Positions 15,107 to 25,200 of a stretch of DNA of 64,000 nt are shown here, in pieces (within the stretch, counting starts at the first letter, position 1; each line of letters opens with the position of its first letter). Origin of the DNA: DASXTC01 sp036505635. Lineage in GTDB: Bacteria > Acidobacteriota > Polarisedimenticolia > JACPZX01 > DASXTC01. Position numbers and translations under genes: made by a program. The stretch lies in assembly GCA_036505635.1 (NCBI GenBank), contig DASXTC010000021.1, positions 189,894-253,893 on the forward strand. The letters run 5' to 3'. Below the pieces are notes generated by a model. The model searched no databases. It was given only the letters and a program-made list of their open reading frames with translations, and was not told the DNA's origin.

Positions 15107-16318
15107 ATGGCCGCCCGGTTCGATCGCGAGATCGCCTCACAGGCGCTGCGGGCGCTCCTGACCAACCGAGTCCGATCCTTCCTCACCATGCTCGGCGTGA
15201 TCATCGGGGTCTCCTCCGTGATCCTCCTGGTGGCGCTTGGAGAAGGTGCCAAGAGGTACATCCAGCAGGAGCTCTCGAGCCTGGGTTCCAACTTGCTCAT
15301 CATCACCCCAGGGAAGATCGAGACGCGCGGCGGCCCCTTCCCGATCGGCTCGGTCAATCCCCTCACCGAGGAGGACTCCCGCGCGATCCTGCGCCGCTGC
15401 CCAGCGGTCATCGATGTGGCTCCCGTGGTGCTGGGCGGCAGCCGCGTGAAGCACGGCAACCGCAGCCGCGACACGACGGTGATCGGGAGCACGGAGTCCT
15501 TTCCGAGGATCCGGAACGTGCGCGTCGAGGTCGGCTCCTTCTTCACCGACGAGGACGTGGAGGCGCGCCGGCGCGTCTGCGTCATCGGAAAGCGGGTCCG
15601 AAACGAGATCTTCGCCGGGGCGAACCCCCTGGGCGAATGGGTGAAGATCGGGGAGACCAAGTTCCGCGTGATTGGAATCATCGAGACGATGGGGGTCAGC
15701 CTGGGGCTCGATCTGGACGATCTCATCTTCCTGCCGCTGCGGCCGGCCATGGATCTGTTCGACGTGGACCGGCTCTTCGAGATCATCGCCCAGGCGCGCA
15801 GCGAGGACGCGATCGACTCGGCACGCTCCCAGATGACCGCGCTCCTCGTGAGGCGCCACAACGGTCAGGAGGATTTCACCCTCACGAGCCAGAACGCCAT
15901 CCTCTCCTCGCTGCTGACGATCCTGAACACCTTCACGTGGATCCTGGGCGGGATCGCGGCCATCTCGCTGCTGGTGGGCGGCGTGGGAATCATGAACATC
16001 ATGCTGGTGTCGGTCACGGAGAGGACGCTGGAGATCGGACTGCGCAAGGCGGTGGGCGCCCGGAGGGCCGACATCATGGCCCAGTTCGTCATTGAGGCGG
16101 TGGCGATCAGCCTGCTGGGCGGACTCACGGGGCTGGTGGTCGGAAACGGCGGGGCCCTGGTCCTGGGGACCTTGATCCCCGCGCTGCCGGTGGCGGTGTC
16201 GATGTGGTCGGTGGCGCTGGCGTTCGGGTTCAGCGTCGCCATCGGAATCTTCTTCGGCGTCTACCCCGCCTACCGGGCCTCGGCCCTCGATCCGATAGAC
16301 GCGCTCAGGTACGAGTAG
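15107..16318 (+). CDS. ABC transporter permease, MacB/FtsX type, without ATPase domain
   Basis: A 403-residue inner-membrane protein of the MacB (mechanotransmission) class. It has one N-terminal membrane helix (FLTMLGVIIGVSSVILLVALGEGAK), a periplasmic core domain (about 50-270, with GSNLLIITPGK and RVCVIGKRVRNEIF) and three C-terminal helices of the FtsX domain (TWILGGIAAISLLVGGVGIMNIMLVSVTERTLEIGLRKAVGARRADI, then two more). In MacB the ATPase is fused in front; here it is absent. It is co-transcribed with the adaptor gene. No ATPase gene lies next to it; the only ABC ATPase in the window belongs to the Gld-like operon. The ATPase must come from elsewhere in the genome. Confidence 0.88.
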   Translation: MAARFDREIASQALRALLTNRVRSFLTMLGVIIGVSSVILLVALGEGAKRYIQQELSSLGSNLLIITPGKIETRGGPFPIGSVNPLTEEDSRAILRRCPAVIDVAPVVLGGSRVKHGNRSRDTTVIGSTESFPRIRNVRVEVGSFFTDEDVEARRRVCVIGKRVRNEIFAGANPLGEWVKIGETKFRVIGIIETMGVSLGLDLDDLIFLPLRPAMDLFDVDRLFEIIAQARSEDAIDSARSQMTALLVRRHNGQEDFTLTSQNAILSSLLTILNTFTWILGGIAAISLLVGGVGIMNIMLVSVTERTLEIGLRKAVGARRADIMAQFVIEAVAISLLGGLTGLVVGNGGALVLGTLIPALPVAVSMWSVALAFGFSVAIGIFFGVYPAYRASALDPIDALRYE

Positions 16319-16383
16319 TGGTCTGACCGTCCGGTCTCCGCCACCGGCACGGCGTGCCCCGGGCTCCATGGGGACGACGGCCC

Positions 16384-17643
16384 TCAGTCGACCTGGAAGA
16401 CCCCGAACCTGAGGTAACGGGTCTCGGGCATGGCGGGGAGCATGGGGTGATCGGGGGCCTGGCTGCGCCACTCGAGGAGTCTCAGCACGCGGTTGACCTT
16501 GAAGGCCGCCTCCTGGATGCACCCCAGGAACGTCTCGTCGGTGATGTGGAATGAGCAGGTGGCGGTGCCCAGGATGCCGCCGCGCCGAAGGACGCGCATC
16601 GCCCGGCGGTTGATCTCCTCGTACCCCTTCTTCGCGCCCGGGACGTTTTTCTTCGTTCGCGTGTAGGAGGGAGGGTCGAGGATGACGACGTCGAACCGCT
16701 CGCCCTGAGCGTGGAGCGAATCGAGCGCGATCCCCGCGTCGAGCGCCTCGAACCGGCAGCGCCCCTCCAGCTCGTTGAGAACCGCGTTTCGCCGCGCCCG
16801 CTCCACGGCCTCCGGCGCCACATCGATACCCAGGACCGCCGTGGCGCCCGCCCTGGCCATGTGCAGGGCGAAGGCGCCGTCGTGGCAGCAGGCGTCCAGG
16901 ACCCCCGCCCCGCCCGCGAAGCGCCGCATGTAGGTCCGGTTCTCCCGCTGGTCGAAGTAGAATCCCGTTTTCTGGCCTCCCAGCAGGTCGACCTCGAAGC
17001 TCAGGTCCCCCTCCTGGATCCGGACCAGCCCGGGCGCCTCACCGCGCAGCAGGCCGCTGCGGGACGGCAGGCCCTCCCTCTCCCGCAGGTGCGACTCGTT
17101 GCGCTCGACGATACAGCGCGGGTGGAACGCCTCCTCGATCGCGTCGCAGATCGTCTCCTTCATCAGATCGATCCCGAGGCAGAGGGTCTGGAGAGAGTAG
17201 CAATCTTCGTACTTGTCGATGACGAGACCCGGCAGATCGTCGCTCTCGCCGTGCGCGAGCCTGAACGACTGCAGGTCCGGATAGAGGCGTCTGCGCAGGA
17301 TCATCGCGCGGCGCAGCCGGGACACGAAGAACGCGCGGTTGATGGCCTCGCGCTGATCGGTCAGGAGCCGCACGGCGATGAGCGATCGCGGGTTGTACAC
17401 GCCGGTGCCGATGTGCCGGCCGTTCTGCCGGACGACCTCGACGATCCCGCCGGGAAGCGGCTCCCCTTCCATCCTCGCGATCTCGTTGCTGAAAATCCAC
17501 CGGTGGCCGCGCAGGACGCGGCCTTCCTCCCGTGGATTGAGGACCACGCGCGCCGACGGCTCTCCCCCCGAGCCGTTCGGAGCGGGGACCCGCGCCGGCT
17601 CGGGGCCTGTCCCGCCCGGTTCCTCCAACGGCCCTCCTTCCAC
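16384..17643 (-). CDS. Class I rRNA methyltransferase, RlmI-like
   Basis: A 419-residue SAM-dependent methyltransferase. The N-terminal PUA-like domain (about 25-100: RVVLNPREEGRVLRGHRWIFSNEIA) is followed by a middle domain and a Rossmann methyltransferase domain with GVLDACCHDGAFALHMARAGATAVLGIDVAPEAVERARRNA and the catalytic motif DPPSYTRTKKN. The E. coli relative RlmI makes m5C1962 in 23S rRNA, and this order of domains fits it. The start is the GTG at 17643: AAGGGG lies 6 nt upstream and the codon follows the stop of the PPIase gene by 10 nt. The in-frame extension to 17697 lies within that gene. Confidence 0.82.
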   Translation of the reverse strand: MEGGPLEEPGGTGPEPARVPAPNGSGGEPSARVVLNPREEGRVLRGHRWIFSNEIARMEGEPLPGGIVEVVRQNGRHIGTGVYNPRSLIAVRLLTDQREAINRAFFVSRLRRAMILRRRLYPDLQSFRLAHGESDDLPGLVIDKYEDCYSLQTLCLGIDLMKETICDAIEEAFHPRCIVERNESHLREREGLPSRSGLLRGEAPGLVRIQEGDLSFEVDLLGGQKTGFYFDQRENRTYMRRFAGGAGVLDACCHDGAFALHMARAGATAVLGIDVAPEAVERARRNAVLNELEGRCRFEALDAGIALDSLHAQGERFDVVILDPPSYTRTKKNVPGAKKGYEEINRRAMRVLRRGGILGTATCSFHITDETFLGCIQEAAFKVNRVLRLLEWRSQAPDHPMLPAMPETRYLRFGVFQVD

Positions 17644-17653
17644 GTCATTCCCC

Positions 17654-18769
17654 TTATTGCTGGGGGGTGAGGTAGGTCTCGATCTTCGCCGTCTCACGCA
17701 ACTGATTGGCGAGGTCCTCGATCGCTCCCGCCTGCTTCATGGTGAGGACGGCCTTTTGACACCGTTCCTTGACCTCCGCGTAGGGCTTCGGGGTGCCGCC
17801 GTGCCGCTCCGTCACTTTCAGAATGTGGAACCCCTCATCGCTGCGAACGATGTCACTGGCTTCGTTGAGGGCGATGCTGAACGCCACGGCGTCGAGCATC
17901 TCCGGCAGCGCGCCCTGCTTGACGAACCCGAAGCTGCCTCCCATCCGGGCGGTGTCCGGATCCTCGGAGAACTCCCGAGCCATCTGCTCGAAGGGAGTCC
18001 CGGCGCGCAGATTTGCGAGGATCTTCACCGCGCGTTTCCGCGCCGCCTCCACCCGATCCGGGCTCGCCCCCCGTGGACACCGGATCAGGATCTGGTAGAG
18101 CTTGACCCAGAGCTCCGGGGTAAACCTGATGATGTTGTTGTTGTAGTACGAGACCGTCTCCTCCTCGCTCACGGTCTGGATGGGCGTGACCCGCTCCGTC
18201 ACGAATCGATCGACCGCGAGGCGCCGGCGGATAGCGTCGATGGCTTCCCACTTGGTCGTCTGCTCCGACCGGAGCTTCTTGAGCAGGACCGCCTCGTCAC
18301 CCGCCGCCGCCACAAGGCGCGCGTACTCGGCCCGCACCTCGTCATCGGTGGGCGCTCGTCCCTCCTTCTCCGCCTGCTGGGCGATCAGCTCGTCGTTCAC
18401 GATGCGGTTGAGCGCGTCGACCCTGGCGTTGATGTAGGACTCGACCTGAGCCTGGTCCCGTCCAGCCGCCAACCGGTCGCGGATGAAGCTGAGGCTCCTC
18501 TCGTAGAGCGCCCGGTAGAGGCGCCGGCCGTTGACCTCAGCGATGACCCCCGTGAGGTGCTCCTCCGGAGCGTCGAGGCTTACCGTCGTGCCGGCCACGG
18601 CCGGTTCCGGAGGCGGCGTCGAGGATGAGGGGCCGGGCTCCTGCGGCCGGGAGCAGCAGAGGGCCAGAAATCCGGCCGCCAGACCGAATAAGATCCGGGC
18701 GTGGCGAGTCGGCAGCCCGGCGGCATCAGGCCGCATCACTCCCCGGTCACACGCGGGACGCATACGCAC
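17654..18769 (-). CDS. Lipoprotein peptidyl-prolyl isomerase (SurA/PrsA type)
   Basis: A 371-residue periplasmic folding factor. The signal ends in a lipobox-like LALCC (about residues 35-39), so it is probably membrane-anchored through a lipidated Cys. Residues 70-215 form the SurA-N-like helical chaperone part (LYERSLSFIRDRLAAGRDQAQVESYINARVDALNRIVNDELIAQQAE). Residues 215-350 are a parvulin rotamase domain: KLYQILIRCPRGASPDR, AREFSEDPDTARMGGSFGFVKQGALPEMLDAVAF and DEGFHILKVTERH. The GTG at 18769 has AAGGAG 6 nt upstream; an ATG six bases later is the alternative. It is the first gene of an operon with the methyltransferase. Confidence 0.85.
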   Translation of the reverse strand: MRMRPACDRGVMRPDAAGLPTRHARILFGLAAGFLALCCSRPQEPGPSSSTPPPEPAVAGTTVSLDAPEEHLTGVIAEVNGRRLYRALYERSLSFIRDRLAAGRDQAQVESYINARVDALNRIVNDELIAQQAEKEGRAPTDDEVRAEYARLVAAAGDEAVLLKKLRSEQTTKWEAIDAIRRRLAVDRFVTERVTPIQTVSEEETVSYYNNNIIRFTPELWVKLYQILIRCPRGASPDRVEAARKRAVKILANLRAGTPFEQMAREFSEDPDTARMGGSFGFVKQGALPEMLDAVAFSIALNEASDIVRSDEGFHILKVTERHGGTPKPYAEVKERCQKAVLTMKQAGAIEDLANQLRETAKIETYLTPQQ

Positions 18770-18820
18770 TCGGCTCTCCTTGTTGGCAGCGGGGCAGTAT
18801 AAGGATGAGGGAATTCCCTT

Positions 18821-20506
18821 TCAAGGAGAGGGAGGCTGGTTCAGACGCGCCAGATCCCGGAGCGCCTGGGCGTCGGCGGGGTCCTTGACGATGGCCGATC
18901 GCAGGGCCGCGGCGGCCTCCGGCAGTCGTCCCTGGCTCTCGTAGAGCGAGGCCGCCGTCTTGTCGAACACGGTCAGATCGGCGAAGCTCCTGCGCGCCGT
19001 CTCGACCTCCTGGATCGCCGCGTCGATCCACCCTCGCGTCCGGTATCCCTGGATCGAGATCAGATGATCCTGAGGCCTGATCAGGTCCCGATCCGGGTAG
19101 CTCGTCGCCATGTTGAGCGCCAGGGCCGTGCCGATCATGACGCCCTGGACGGCGAAGCGACGCCACCGCCCCCGTCTCGCATAATCCAGGGTCGACTTCA
19201 GGCCGAGGCCCGCCAGCACCAGGATCGCGGGCATGAGCGGCGCCCGGAACCTCGCGATGACGTAGAAGACGACGGTGATGGCGATGCCGGATCCGAGGAA
19301 AAGGTAGACGGGAATGAAAACGCGCCAGCGGCGCGCCGACTCGATAAGGCCGGCGAGCGCCAGAGGCGAGATCCAGAAAAAGGAGAGAGTCCCATGACGC
19401 AACAGCGCGCTGTTGACCCGGAAGTAGGAATACGAGGCGTTGTTGGGCATCTCGAAGGGCGCGAAGAGGTATGCCGCCTTGACCATCTGGAGCCGCGCCA
19501 GATCCAGAGGGCGGGCGGACCAGTCCCGCAGAAGCGACAGCGCCGTGGGCACGAGGCGGCCGTCGGCCCGGAGCAGCGTGTCGTGCGCGTAGACGCTGAC
19601 GCGTCGATCGTTGCCGTCGAACCACCCGATGCCGCCGTGCCACGGGTTGTTGCCGTTGATGAGCTCGATGGGGCCGCGGGTGGTGATCTTCATCGGCGGA
19701 GCGCCCACCCACAGGTTGCGGGCCACCGCGGGCGCCAGCGCCACCGTGAAGCCGGCCGCCAACAGGAGGATCGTCGACCAGCGCCCCGGACCGGTGGGCG
19801 ACCCCCGGCGCGCGGCGAGCCACCGCCAGGCAAGCAACAGGAGAAAGAAGGGCAGGATGCTGGCCTTCGTGAGATAGAAGATCCCGCACGTCAGACCGAC
19901 CCCGCCCCACCAGCGACGCTCCGTGCCGTCCCGGGCGTCGGCTCGAGCCACGGCCTCTCCGATGAGCCACAGCAGCAGTGCGCTCAGTGGGATCAGGAAC
20001 GAATCCCTCAGGAGCAACGATTCGTAGTAGAGGTACGGGCCGTAGAAGACCGCGAGGATGCCTGCCGCGAGCGCCGCCCCCTCGGGCGCGAGACGGCGAG
20101 CCGCGAGGTAGGTCAGTGCGCACCCCGCCGCGCCGAGAAGCATCTGCACCACGATGACGCTGAACGGCTCGCGTGGCGCGAGGAGGTAGATGGCGGCCAC
20201 CAGGTAGGGATAGAACGGCTCCTGGTGAAAGACATGGCCGTACCAGAGGCTCCACTGTTGCTTCGTGGCCACCGCGATCTGCCAGGGATGAAATGGGTGG
20301 AAATCACCACGGCCCAGCCAGTCGCCGCCGGCGATCGTGAGGGCCCACCGATGAAAGGCCTCCATGTCGCTGATCGGATCGAGGTTGATGTCGAGGCATG
20401 CCGTCCGGCTGATGAGCAGAAGGTATCCGGCCCTCAGGAGAAGGGCGCCGGCGAAGATCAGCAGGGCGCGGCGGAGGGGGGACGCGGACTCGAGCGGGGT
20501 CTTCAC
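18821..20506 (-). CDS. Membrane glycosyltransferase, PMT/GT39-like, with C-terminal TPR-like tail
   Basis: A 561-residue polytopic membrane protein. The first 25 residues are a membrane helix, then comes an extracytoplasmic loop with the acidic motif LDPISDMEAFHRWAL, as in dolichyl/undecaprenyl-phosphate-sugar mannosyltransferases (PMT_2). About ten further helices follow up to residue 430. The last 100 residues are soluble and helical (AALRSAIVKDPADAQALRDLARLNQ), looking like a TPR pair. Such enzymes add a sugar from a polyprenyl-phosphate donor to protein or lipid outside the membrane; the acceptor is unknown. The GTG at 20506 is only 9 nt behind a -10 box. It is divergent from the GWxTD gene. 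Confidence 0.72.
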   Translation of the reverse strand: MKTPLESASPLRRALLIFAGALLLRAGYLLLISRTACLDINLDPISDMEAFHRWALTIAGGDWLGRGDFHPFHPWQIAVATKQQWSLWYGHVFHQEPFYPYLVAAIYLLAPREPFSVIVVQMLLGAAGCALTYLAARRLAPEGAALAAGILAVFYGPYLYYESLLLRDSFLIPLSALLLWLIGEAVARADARDGTERRWWGGVGLTCGIFYLTKASILPFFLLLLAWRWLAARRGSPTGPGRWSTILLLAAGFTVALAPAVARNLWVGAPPMKITTRGPIELINGNNPWHGGIGWFDGNDRRVSVYAHDTLLRADGRLVPTALSLLRDWSARPLDLARLQMVKAAYLFAPFEMPNNASYSYFRVNSALLRHGTLSFFWISPLALAGLIESARRWRVFIPVYLFLGSGIAITVVFYVIARFRAPLMPAILVLAGLGLKSTLDYARRGRWRRFAVQGVMIGTALALNMATSYPDRDLIRPQDHLISIQGYRTRGWIDAAIQEVETARRSFADLTVFDKTAASLYESQGRLPEAAAALRSAIVKDPADAQALRDLARLNQPPSP

Positions 20507-20515
20507 GGCGGCGCA

Positions 20516-20545
20516 GAATTACCACACGCTCGCCGCATGCGTCAA
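20516..20545 (-). promoter_or_regulatory. Promoter of the glycosyltransferase gene, probably leaderless
   Basis: On the minus strand TTGACG (20545-20540), an 18-nt spacer and TAATTC (20521-20516). The -10 box ends 9 nt before the GTG start and no Shine-Dalgarno sequence fits, so the mRNA should begin at or within 3 nt of the start codon. Confidence 0.55.
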
Positions 20546-20592
20546 CTTTGATAGACTGGGGCCGGCCGGCCGAACCACGTGTCAGAGCGACG

Positions 20593-22221
20593 ATGGGACC
20601 ACCCATGCTGGGAGTGTGTCCGAGTAATGGCTTGGGCCGCGCGCACGGGGGTTGCGGCGGGGACATCCGCGCGCCCGCTTCCGGGCCACCCGCGATCGCC
20701 GATCCACGCCGGGGAGGACCCGGCGCGTTCCTGGCGCTTCTTCTGCTTTCGGCCGCCGTCACGGCAGCCGCGTCCCGCGGGGAGGCACCGGCGGATCGGC
20801 CCCAGGCGATCTGGCGCGAAGGCCCGGTGCGTTACATCATCACGACGGAGGAGGACCGCGAGTTCCGCCGATTGCGCGAGGACGAAGATCGGCTGCGTTT
20901 CATCGAGCGGTTCTGGTACCGCCGCGACCCGGAACCCCGCACGCTCGTCAACGAGTACCGCCACGAGTTCTGGACCAGGGTCGCCACCGCCAACAAGCTC
21001 TTCACCGAGTCCACCAAACCCGGGTGGAAGACCGACATGGGCCGCTACTACATCCTCCTGGGCCCGCCCGATGACAGGGACACGACGCAGGAGATGTCGG
21101 GCGGGCCCGGCCGCGCCGGTGTGCGCGGCTCGATCAAATGGATCTACAGTCATGCCCCCACGCCGCGGGTCGGCACCGGCACGGTCATCGTCTTCACCAA
21201 GGATCCCTCCGGAGAATTCCATGCGGAGACCGATCCCAGGATCGTCGAGCGGCTCCTCGGGAGCACGATCCTCGGCGACGCGCCCGAGACCACGTTCCTG
21301 GGCGTCCCGCTGCCACCGCTTGCGCCCCAGCTCACCGAGCTGCAGCTCATGCTCGACCTGGGGCGCCTCGAGGAGGTCCCGAGCGAGGACGATCTGCTCA
21401 CCGCGACGGTGACCGCCGAGGAGTTCTTCGGCCTGATCCCCTTCTCGGCGCGCTACGACTTCTTCGCGCGCGGTGATCTGGAGACGATCGTGGCGATCAC
21501 GCTGAACATTCATCCCGACCCTCTCGAGCCGCTCAGGCGGAGCGCTCCCCCGGAGTACCTGATGGTCGGCCGGATCGAGCCGGAGCCCACCGCCGGCGGC
21601 GGCGCCGGCAAGCCTGTCTTCCTGCGCGAGCCGGACTTCAGCCCCAGCGGACACAACCTCGATCCCCAGTATCACGGCCCCTACATCTACCAGTCGGTCG
21701 CGACCATGCCGCCGGGCAGGTATCGCGTCTCGTTCGCGGCCTTTGATCGCCTCACGCGTAAGATCGGTTCGTACACCGACGTCCTGGAGGTCCCTTCCTT
21801 CGCCGAGGGAAGCCTCGCCCTGAGCAGTCTCTGCCTCTCGGAGAGCATCGAGCCGGTCTCATCCGACACGGGCCGCGCCGCGCCCTACGTGATCGGCCAC
21901 CTCAAGGTCACGCCGCGACTGATACCGGCCTACCGCAACGGCGACACTTTCGCCGTCTACTACCATGTCTACAGCGCGCTGACCGACCCGGCGACGCACA
22001 CACCCAATCTGCAGATCGAGTACCAGTTTCTGGTCGGACAGGCCGGCGTCTACATTCCGATCGGCCGTCCCATCCGCTTCGAGTCGGTCGGGAATTCCGC
22101 GCAGGGGTGGTCCTTTCCACTGCGGGACTGGCCCGCCGCCGACTTCAAGCTGCGCGTAACGGTGACCGACTCCCTGACGGGGCAGACCGCCTCGAGGGAG
22201 GTCGCGTTCAAGGTCCTGTGA
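20593..22221 (+). CDS. GWxTD domain-containing protein
   Basis: An exported protein of about 540 residues. After a hydrophobic segment (FLALLLLSAAVTAAAS) comes the GWxTD domain, with RFIERFWYRRDPEPRTLVNEYRHEFWTRV and the diagnostic GWKTDMGRYYILLGPPD. The remaining 350 residues are beta-rich, with ordered segments such as MPPGRYRVSFAAFDRLTRKIGSYTD and LQIEYQFLVGQAGVY. The function of the domain is unknown; it occurs mainly in Acidobacteriota, Gemmatimonadota and Bacteroidota-like genomes. Its start is uncertain: ATG codons at 20593 and 20605 precede a copy of the dispersed repeat, which would then encode part of the N-terminus before the signal segment. It overlaps the next gene by GTGA. Confidence 0.75.
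   Translation: MGPPMLGVCPSNGLGRAHGGCGGDIRAPASGPPAIADPRRGGPGAFLALLLLSAAVTAAASRGEAPADRPQAIWREGPVRYIITTEEDREFRRLREDEDRLRFIERFWYRRDPEPRTLVNEYRHEFWTRVATANKLFTESTKPGWKTDMGRYYILLGPPDDRDTTQEMSGGPGRAGVRGSIKWIYSHAPTPRVGTGTVIVFTKDPSGEFHAETDPRIVERLLGSTILGDAPETTFLGVPLPPLAPQLTELQLMLDLGRLEEVPSEDDLLTATVTAEEFFGLIPFSARYDFFARGDLETIVAITLNIHPDPLEPLRRSAPPEYLMVGRIEPEPTAGGGAGKPVFLREPDFSPSGHNLDPQYHGPYIYQSVATMPPGRYRVSFAAFDRLTRKIGSYTDVLEVPSFAEGSLALSSLCLSESIEPVSSDTGRAAPYVIGHLKVTPRLIPAYRNGDTFAVYYHVYSALTDPATHTPNLQIEYQFLVGQAGVYIPIGRPIRFESVGNSAQGWSFPLRDWPAADFKLRVTVTDSLTGQTASREVAFKVL
20610..20638. repeat. Half copy of dispersed palindromic repeat
   Basis: From base 20611, 28 bases are identical to the reverse complement of the right arm of the palindrome at 45221-45274. 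They run from GGAGTGTGTCC through GTAATGGCTTGGG to the GGGCC centre, where the match stops. The copy lies at the 5' end of the GWxTD gene. Confidence 0.8.
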
Positions 22222-25200
22222 GCGGCACGCCATCGACGCGATCGTCCCGCCTCATCCCGCTCCTGGCGATCCTCGCGGGGGCCTCGAGTCTCTGCTTCGA
22301 GCTGCTCTGGGCGCGGATGCTGGCGATCGAGGTCGGCGCCACGCTCGCCGCCCTCTCGATCGTCGTGGCGACGGTCACGCTCGGCCTGGCTCTGGGGGCG
22401 GAGAGGCTCGGCCGCGCCGCGGACCGTACGGAGCGTCCGATTCGGGTCTTCGCGCTCTGCCAGGCCGGCGCCGCCGCGATGGGCCTGGCCTCCTCGCTCC
22501 TGGCATCGCTCGGCGGTCTCGCGCGTCCCCAGCTCGGCTGGCTGCGGATCGAGCCGGGAGGTTTCCCCTTCCTCGCGACGATCGCGCTCACGTACGGCGC
22601 ATTCACCTGCGCGGCCTCCTTCCTGATGGGTGGGACTCTCCCTCTTCTGCTGAGAGGAGCGCGGGGACGCGGCTCGTTTGGGGCCCGGGCCGGAGGCATT
22701 GCGGCGCTGAACGCCGCGGGGGCGGCCGCCGGCGCCCTGCTCTGCGGCTTCGTGCTGCTGCCGGGCGCGGGGCTGCGGGCCAGCCTGATGGCGGGCGTCG
22801 CTCTCGCGACGCTCACGGCGCTCGCCGCGTTGATCCTCGACCATGAAGTCTCCTCGATCGGTGGCGTCGCGCCACCGGCCCCCGGCTTCCCTCCGGAGTC
22901 GCCGCGGGACACGGCTTCCCCCGCCAGACCGGCGATACTTGCGGCCATGCTGGTTTCCGGAGCGGCCGTCACGGCTCTCGAGGTGGGATGGACCCGCGTC
23001 GCCTTCTACTCATTCGGGTCTTCGGCCCAGGCCGGCAGCCTCGTGCTTGCGGCCGCTATCGCGGGCCTGGCTCTCGGCGCGGGTCTGGGAGCACGTCCAG
23101 ATCGTGGCACGCGCCTCGTTTCGAGCCCCTCGAGGACTCTGTCCCTGTTTCTGTCGGGGGGAGCCCTCGCCATCGCGGCCGCCGACCAGCTTCTCGGCCG
23201 TCTTCCTCTCGTGGCGGCGTGGATGGGAAGCCACGCGCTCCCCGGTACCGAAGCCGCGGTTGACCTCCCCCTTGACCAGGCCGCGCGCCTGGGGCTCCTC
23301 TTCGGTCTCGTCTGCCTCCCCTCCGCGCTTCTGGGAGCCTGCTTTCCCGCCGGGTGCCGCGCGCTCCAGGCGGCCGGGGGCCCCGTCGGAGCACGCGAGG
23401 GGCGCGATGTCGGTCTCGCCTCGGCCGCCTGCGCGGCGGGCAACATGCTGGGGGCGCCCCTGGCCTGCTTCCTCGTGCTCCCGCTGGCGGGCTCCCGCGT
23501 GACGCTTTTGGCGAGCGCCGCGGCGATGGGGGTGGCCGCATGGTTCATTGCCCCTCCGCGCACGCCGGCCCGGCGCCGCGGCGCTCTCGCGGGTCGAGAG
23601 CTCGCGGTGGCGAGCCTCACGCTGGCGGCCGGGACCGGCCTCCTCCTTTCATGGGACCCCGATCTGATCAGCTCCGGACCCTACCTCTATGGCCCGCTCT
23701 ACGAGTCGGCCGTGGGCTCCGCGGGCCGGGAGACGATCGCCGGCGCCATGCATGCACGGGGGGATCTCGTCTTCTTTCGGGAAGGAGCCGATGCCCTCGT
23801 GACGGTGCGCCGGTCGCGTGACGGTCTGCTCTCGCTGCAGGTCAACGGGAAGACCGACGCGTCCACGGGAGGCGATCTCAGGACGCAGGCCCTTACGGCT
23901 CACCTGCCCCTCCTGCTGCGCGCCGCCGCATCGCCTCCTCCCGATCGCGTCCTGGTGATAGGGCTGGGCAGCGGGGTCACGGCGGGGGCCGCCCTCACGC
24001 ATCCGGTCGGATCGGTGCACATCGTGGAGATCTCGCCCGCGGTGGTCGAGGCCTCCCGCCTCTTCACCCAGGCCAACCACGGCGCCCTGCTCGATCCGCG
24101 CTCGACCCTGCTGGTGCGCGACGTCCGCGCCCACCTTCTGTTCGGCGCGCGAGGGGTGGGCGCGGCGCCAGCCCGAGGCTCGGACCTCTACGACGTCATC
24201 GCGTCCCAGCCCTCCAACCCCTGGGTCGCGGGCCAGGCGATCCTCTTCACGCGCGAGTTCTTCTCCCTGGCCCGGGGGCGGCTGGCCCCGGGCGGAGTCA
24301 TGTGCCAGTGGGTGCAGGGCCAGGGGCTCGCGCCGGAGGATTTCCGTTCAATCGTGTCAACCTTCGCCGGAGCCTTCCCCCACGTGTCGCTCTGGGAGGA
24401 GTCGACCTCGGGAGGCGATTACCTGCTCGTGGGCTCGGAGGATGCCCTCAGCCTCGATCTCCCCCGGCTGGGAGCCGCCATGGGGCGCGCCGAGGTGGCC
24501 GCCGACCTGGCTCGGGCCGAGATCGCGTCGCCCGCCGATCTGCTCTCGCTCTATGTCGCCGGCGACGCGGGGATCAGGGGGTTCGCTCTCGGGAGCCCGG
24601 CGCAGACCGAGGACGCCCTGTCGCTGGAGTACTCCGCTCCTGCCGCACTCCACCGCGAGACGCTGGGAGCGATCCTGGGGATCCTCGAGCCGGCGCGCAT
24701 GGACCCCGCGCGACTGCCGGGCGTGAGCGAGTCCCTCGCGCGGGATCTGCGATGGAGGGCGCGACTCGCGAGGAAGGAGCGCGAGTGGGCCGCCGGGATT
24801 GGGCTCCTGTCGGGAGGCCTCTCGGGCGCCGACCCCGACCTGCTGCGGGCGGCCTCATACCTCAGGGCCGGGATGAAGGAGCACGCGATGGAGACGCTGC
24901 GCGCGCTGGTTCTGCGCCGACCCACGGAGCGCACCCCGCGTCTGATGTTGGCACACCTGCTCATGTCGTTTGCGGCCGCCGGACGCCCGGACGCCGCCGA
25001 AGCCGCGATCCTTGAGCTGCGCGCCGCGGTGACGCTCGAACCCGGGGACGGGCGGGCGCGCCTTCTCCTCTCGCGGGCCCTCTTCGCGGCGGGGCTGTCC
25101 GAGGATGCGCTTCTCGAGAACCGGCGCATCCCGGCTCCCATTTCGGCGGAGGCGGCCAGCGATCGGTGCGCGATGCTGCTGGCCGTGGCCGACGACGCAT

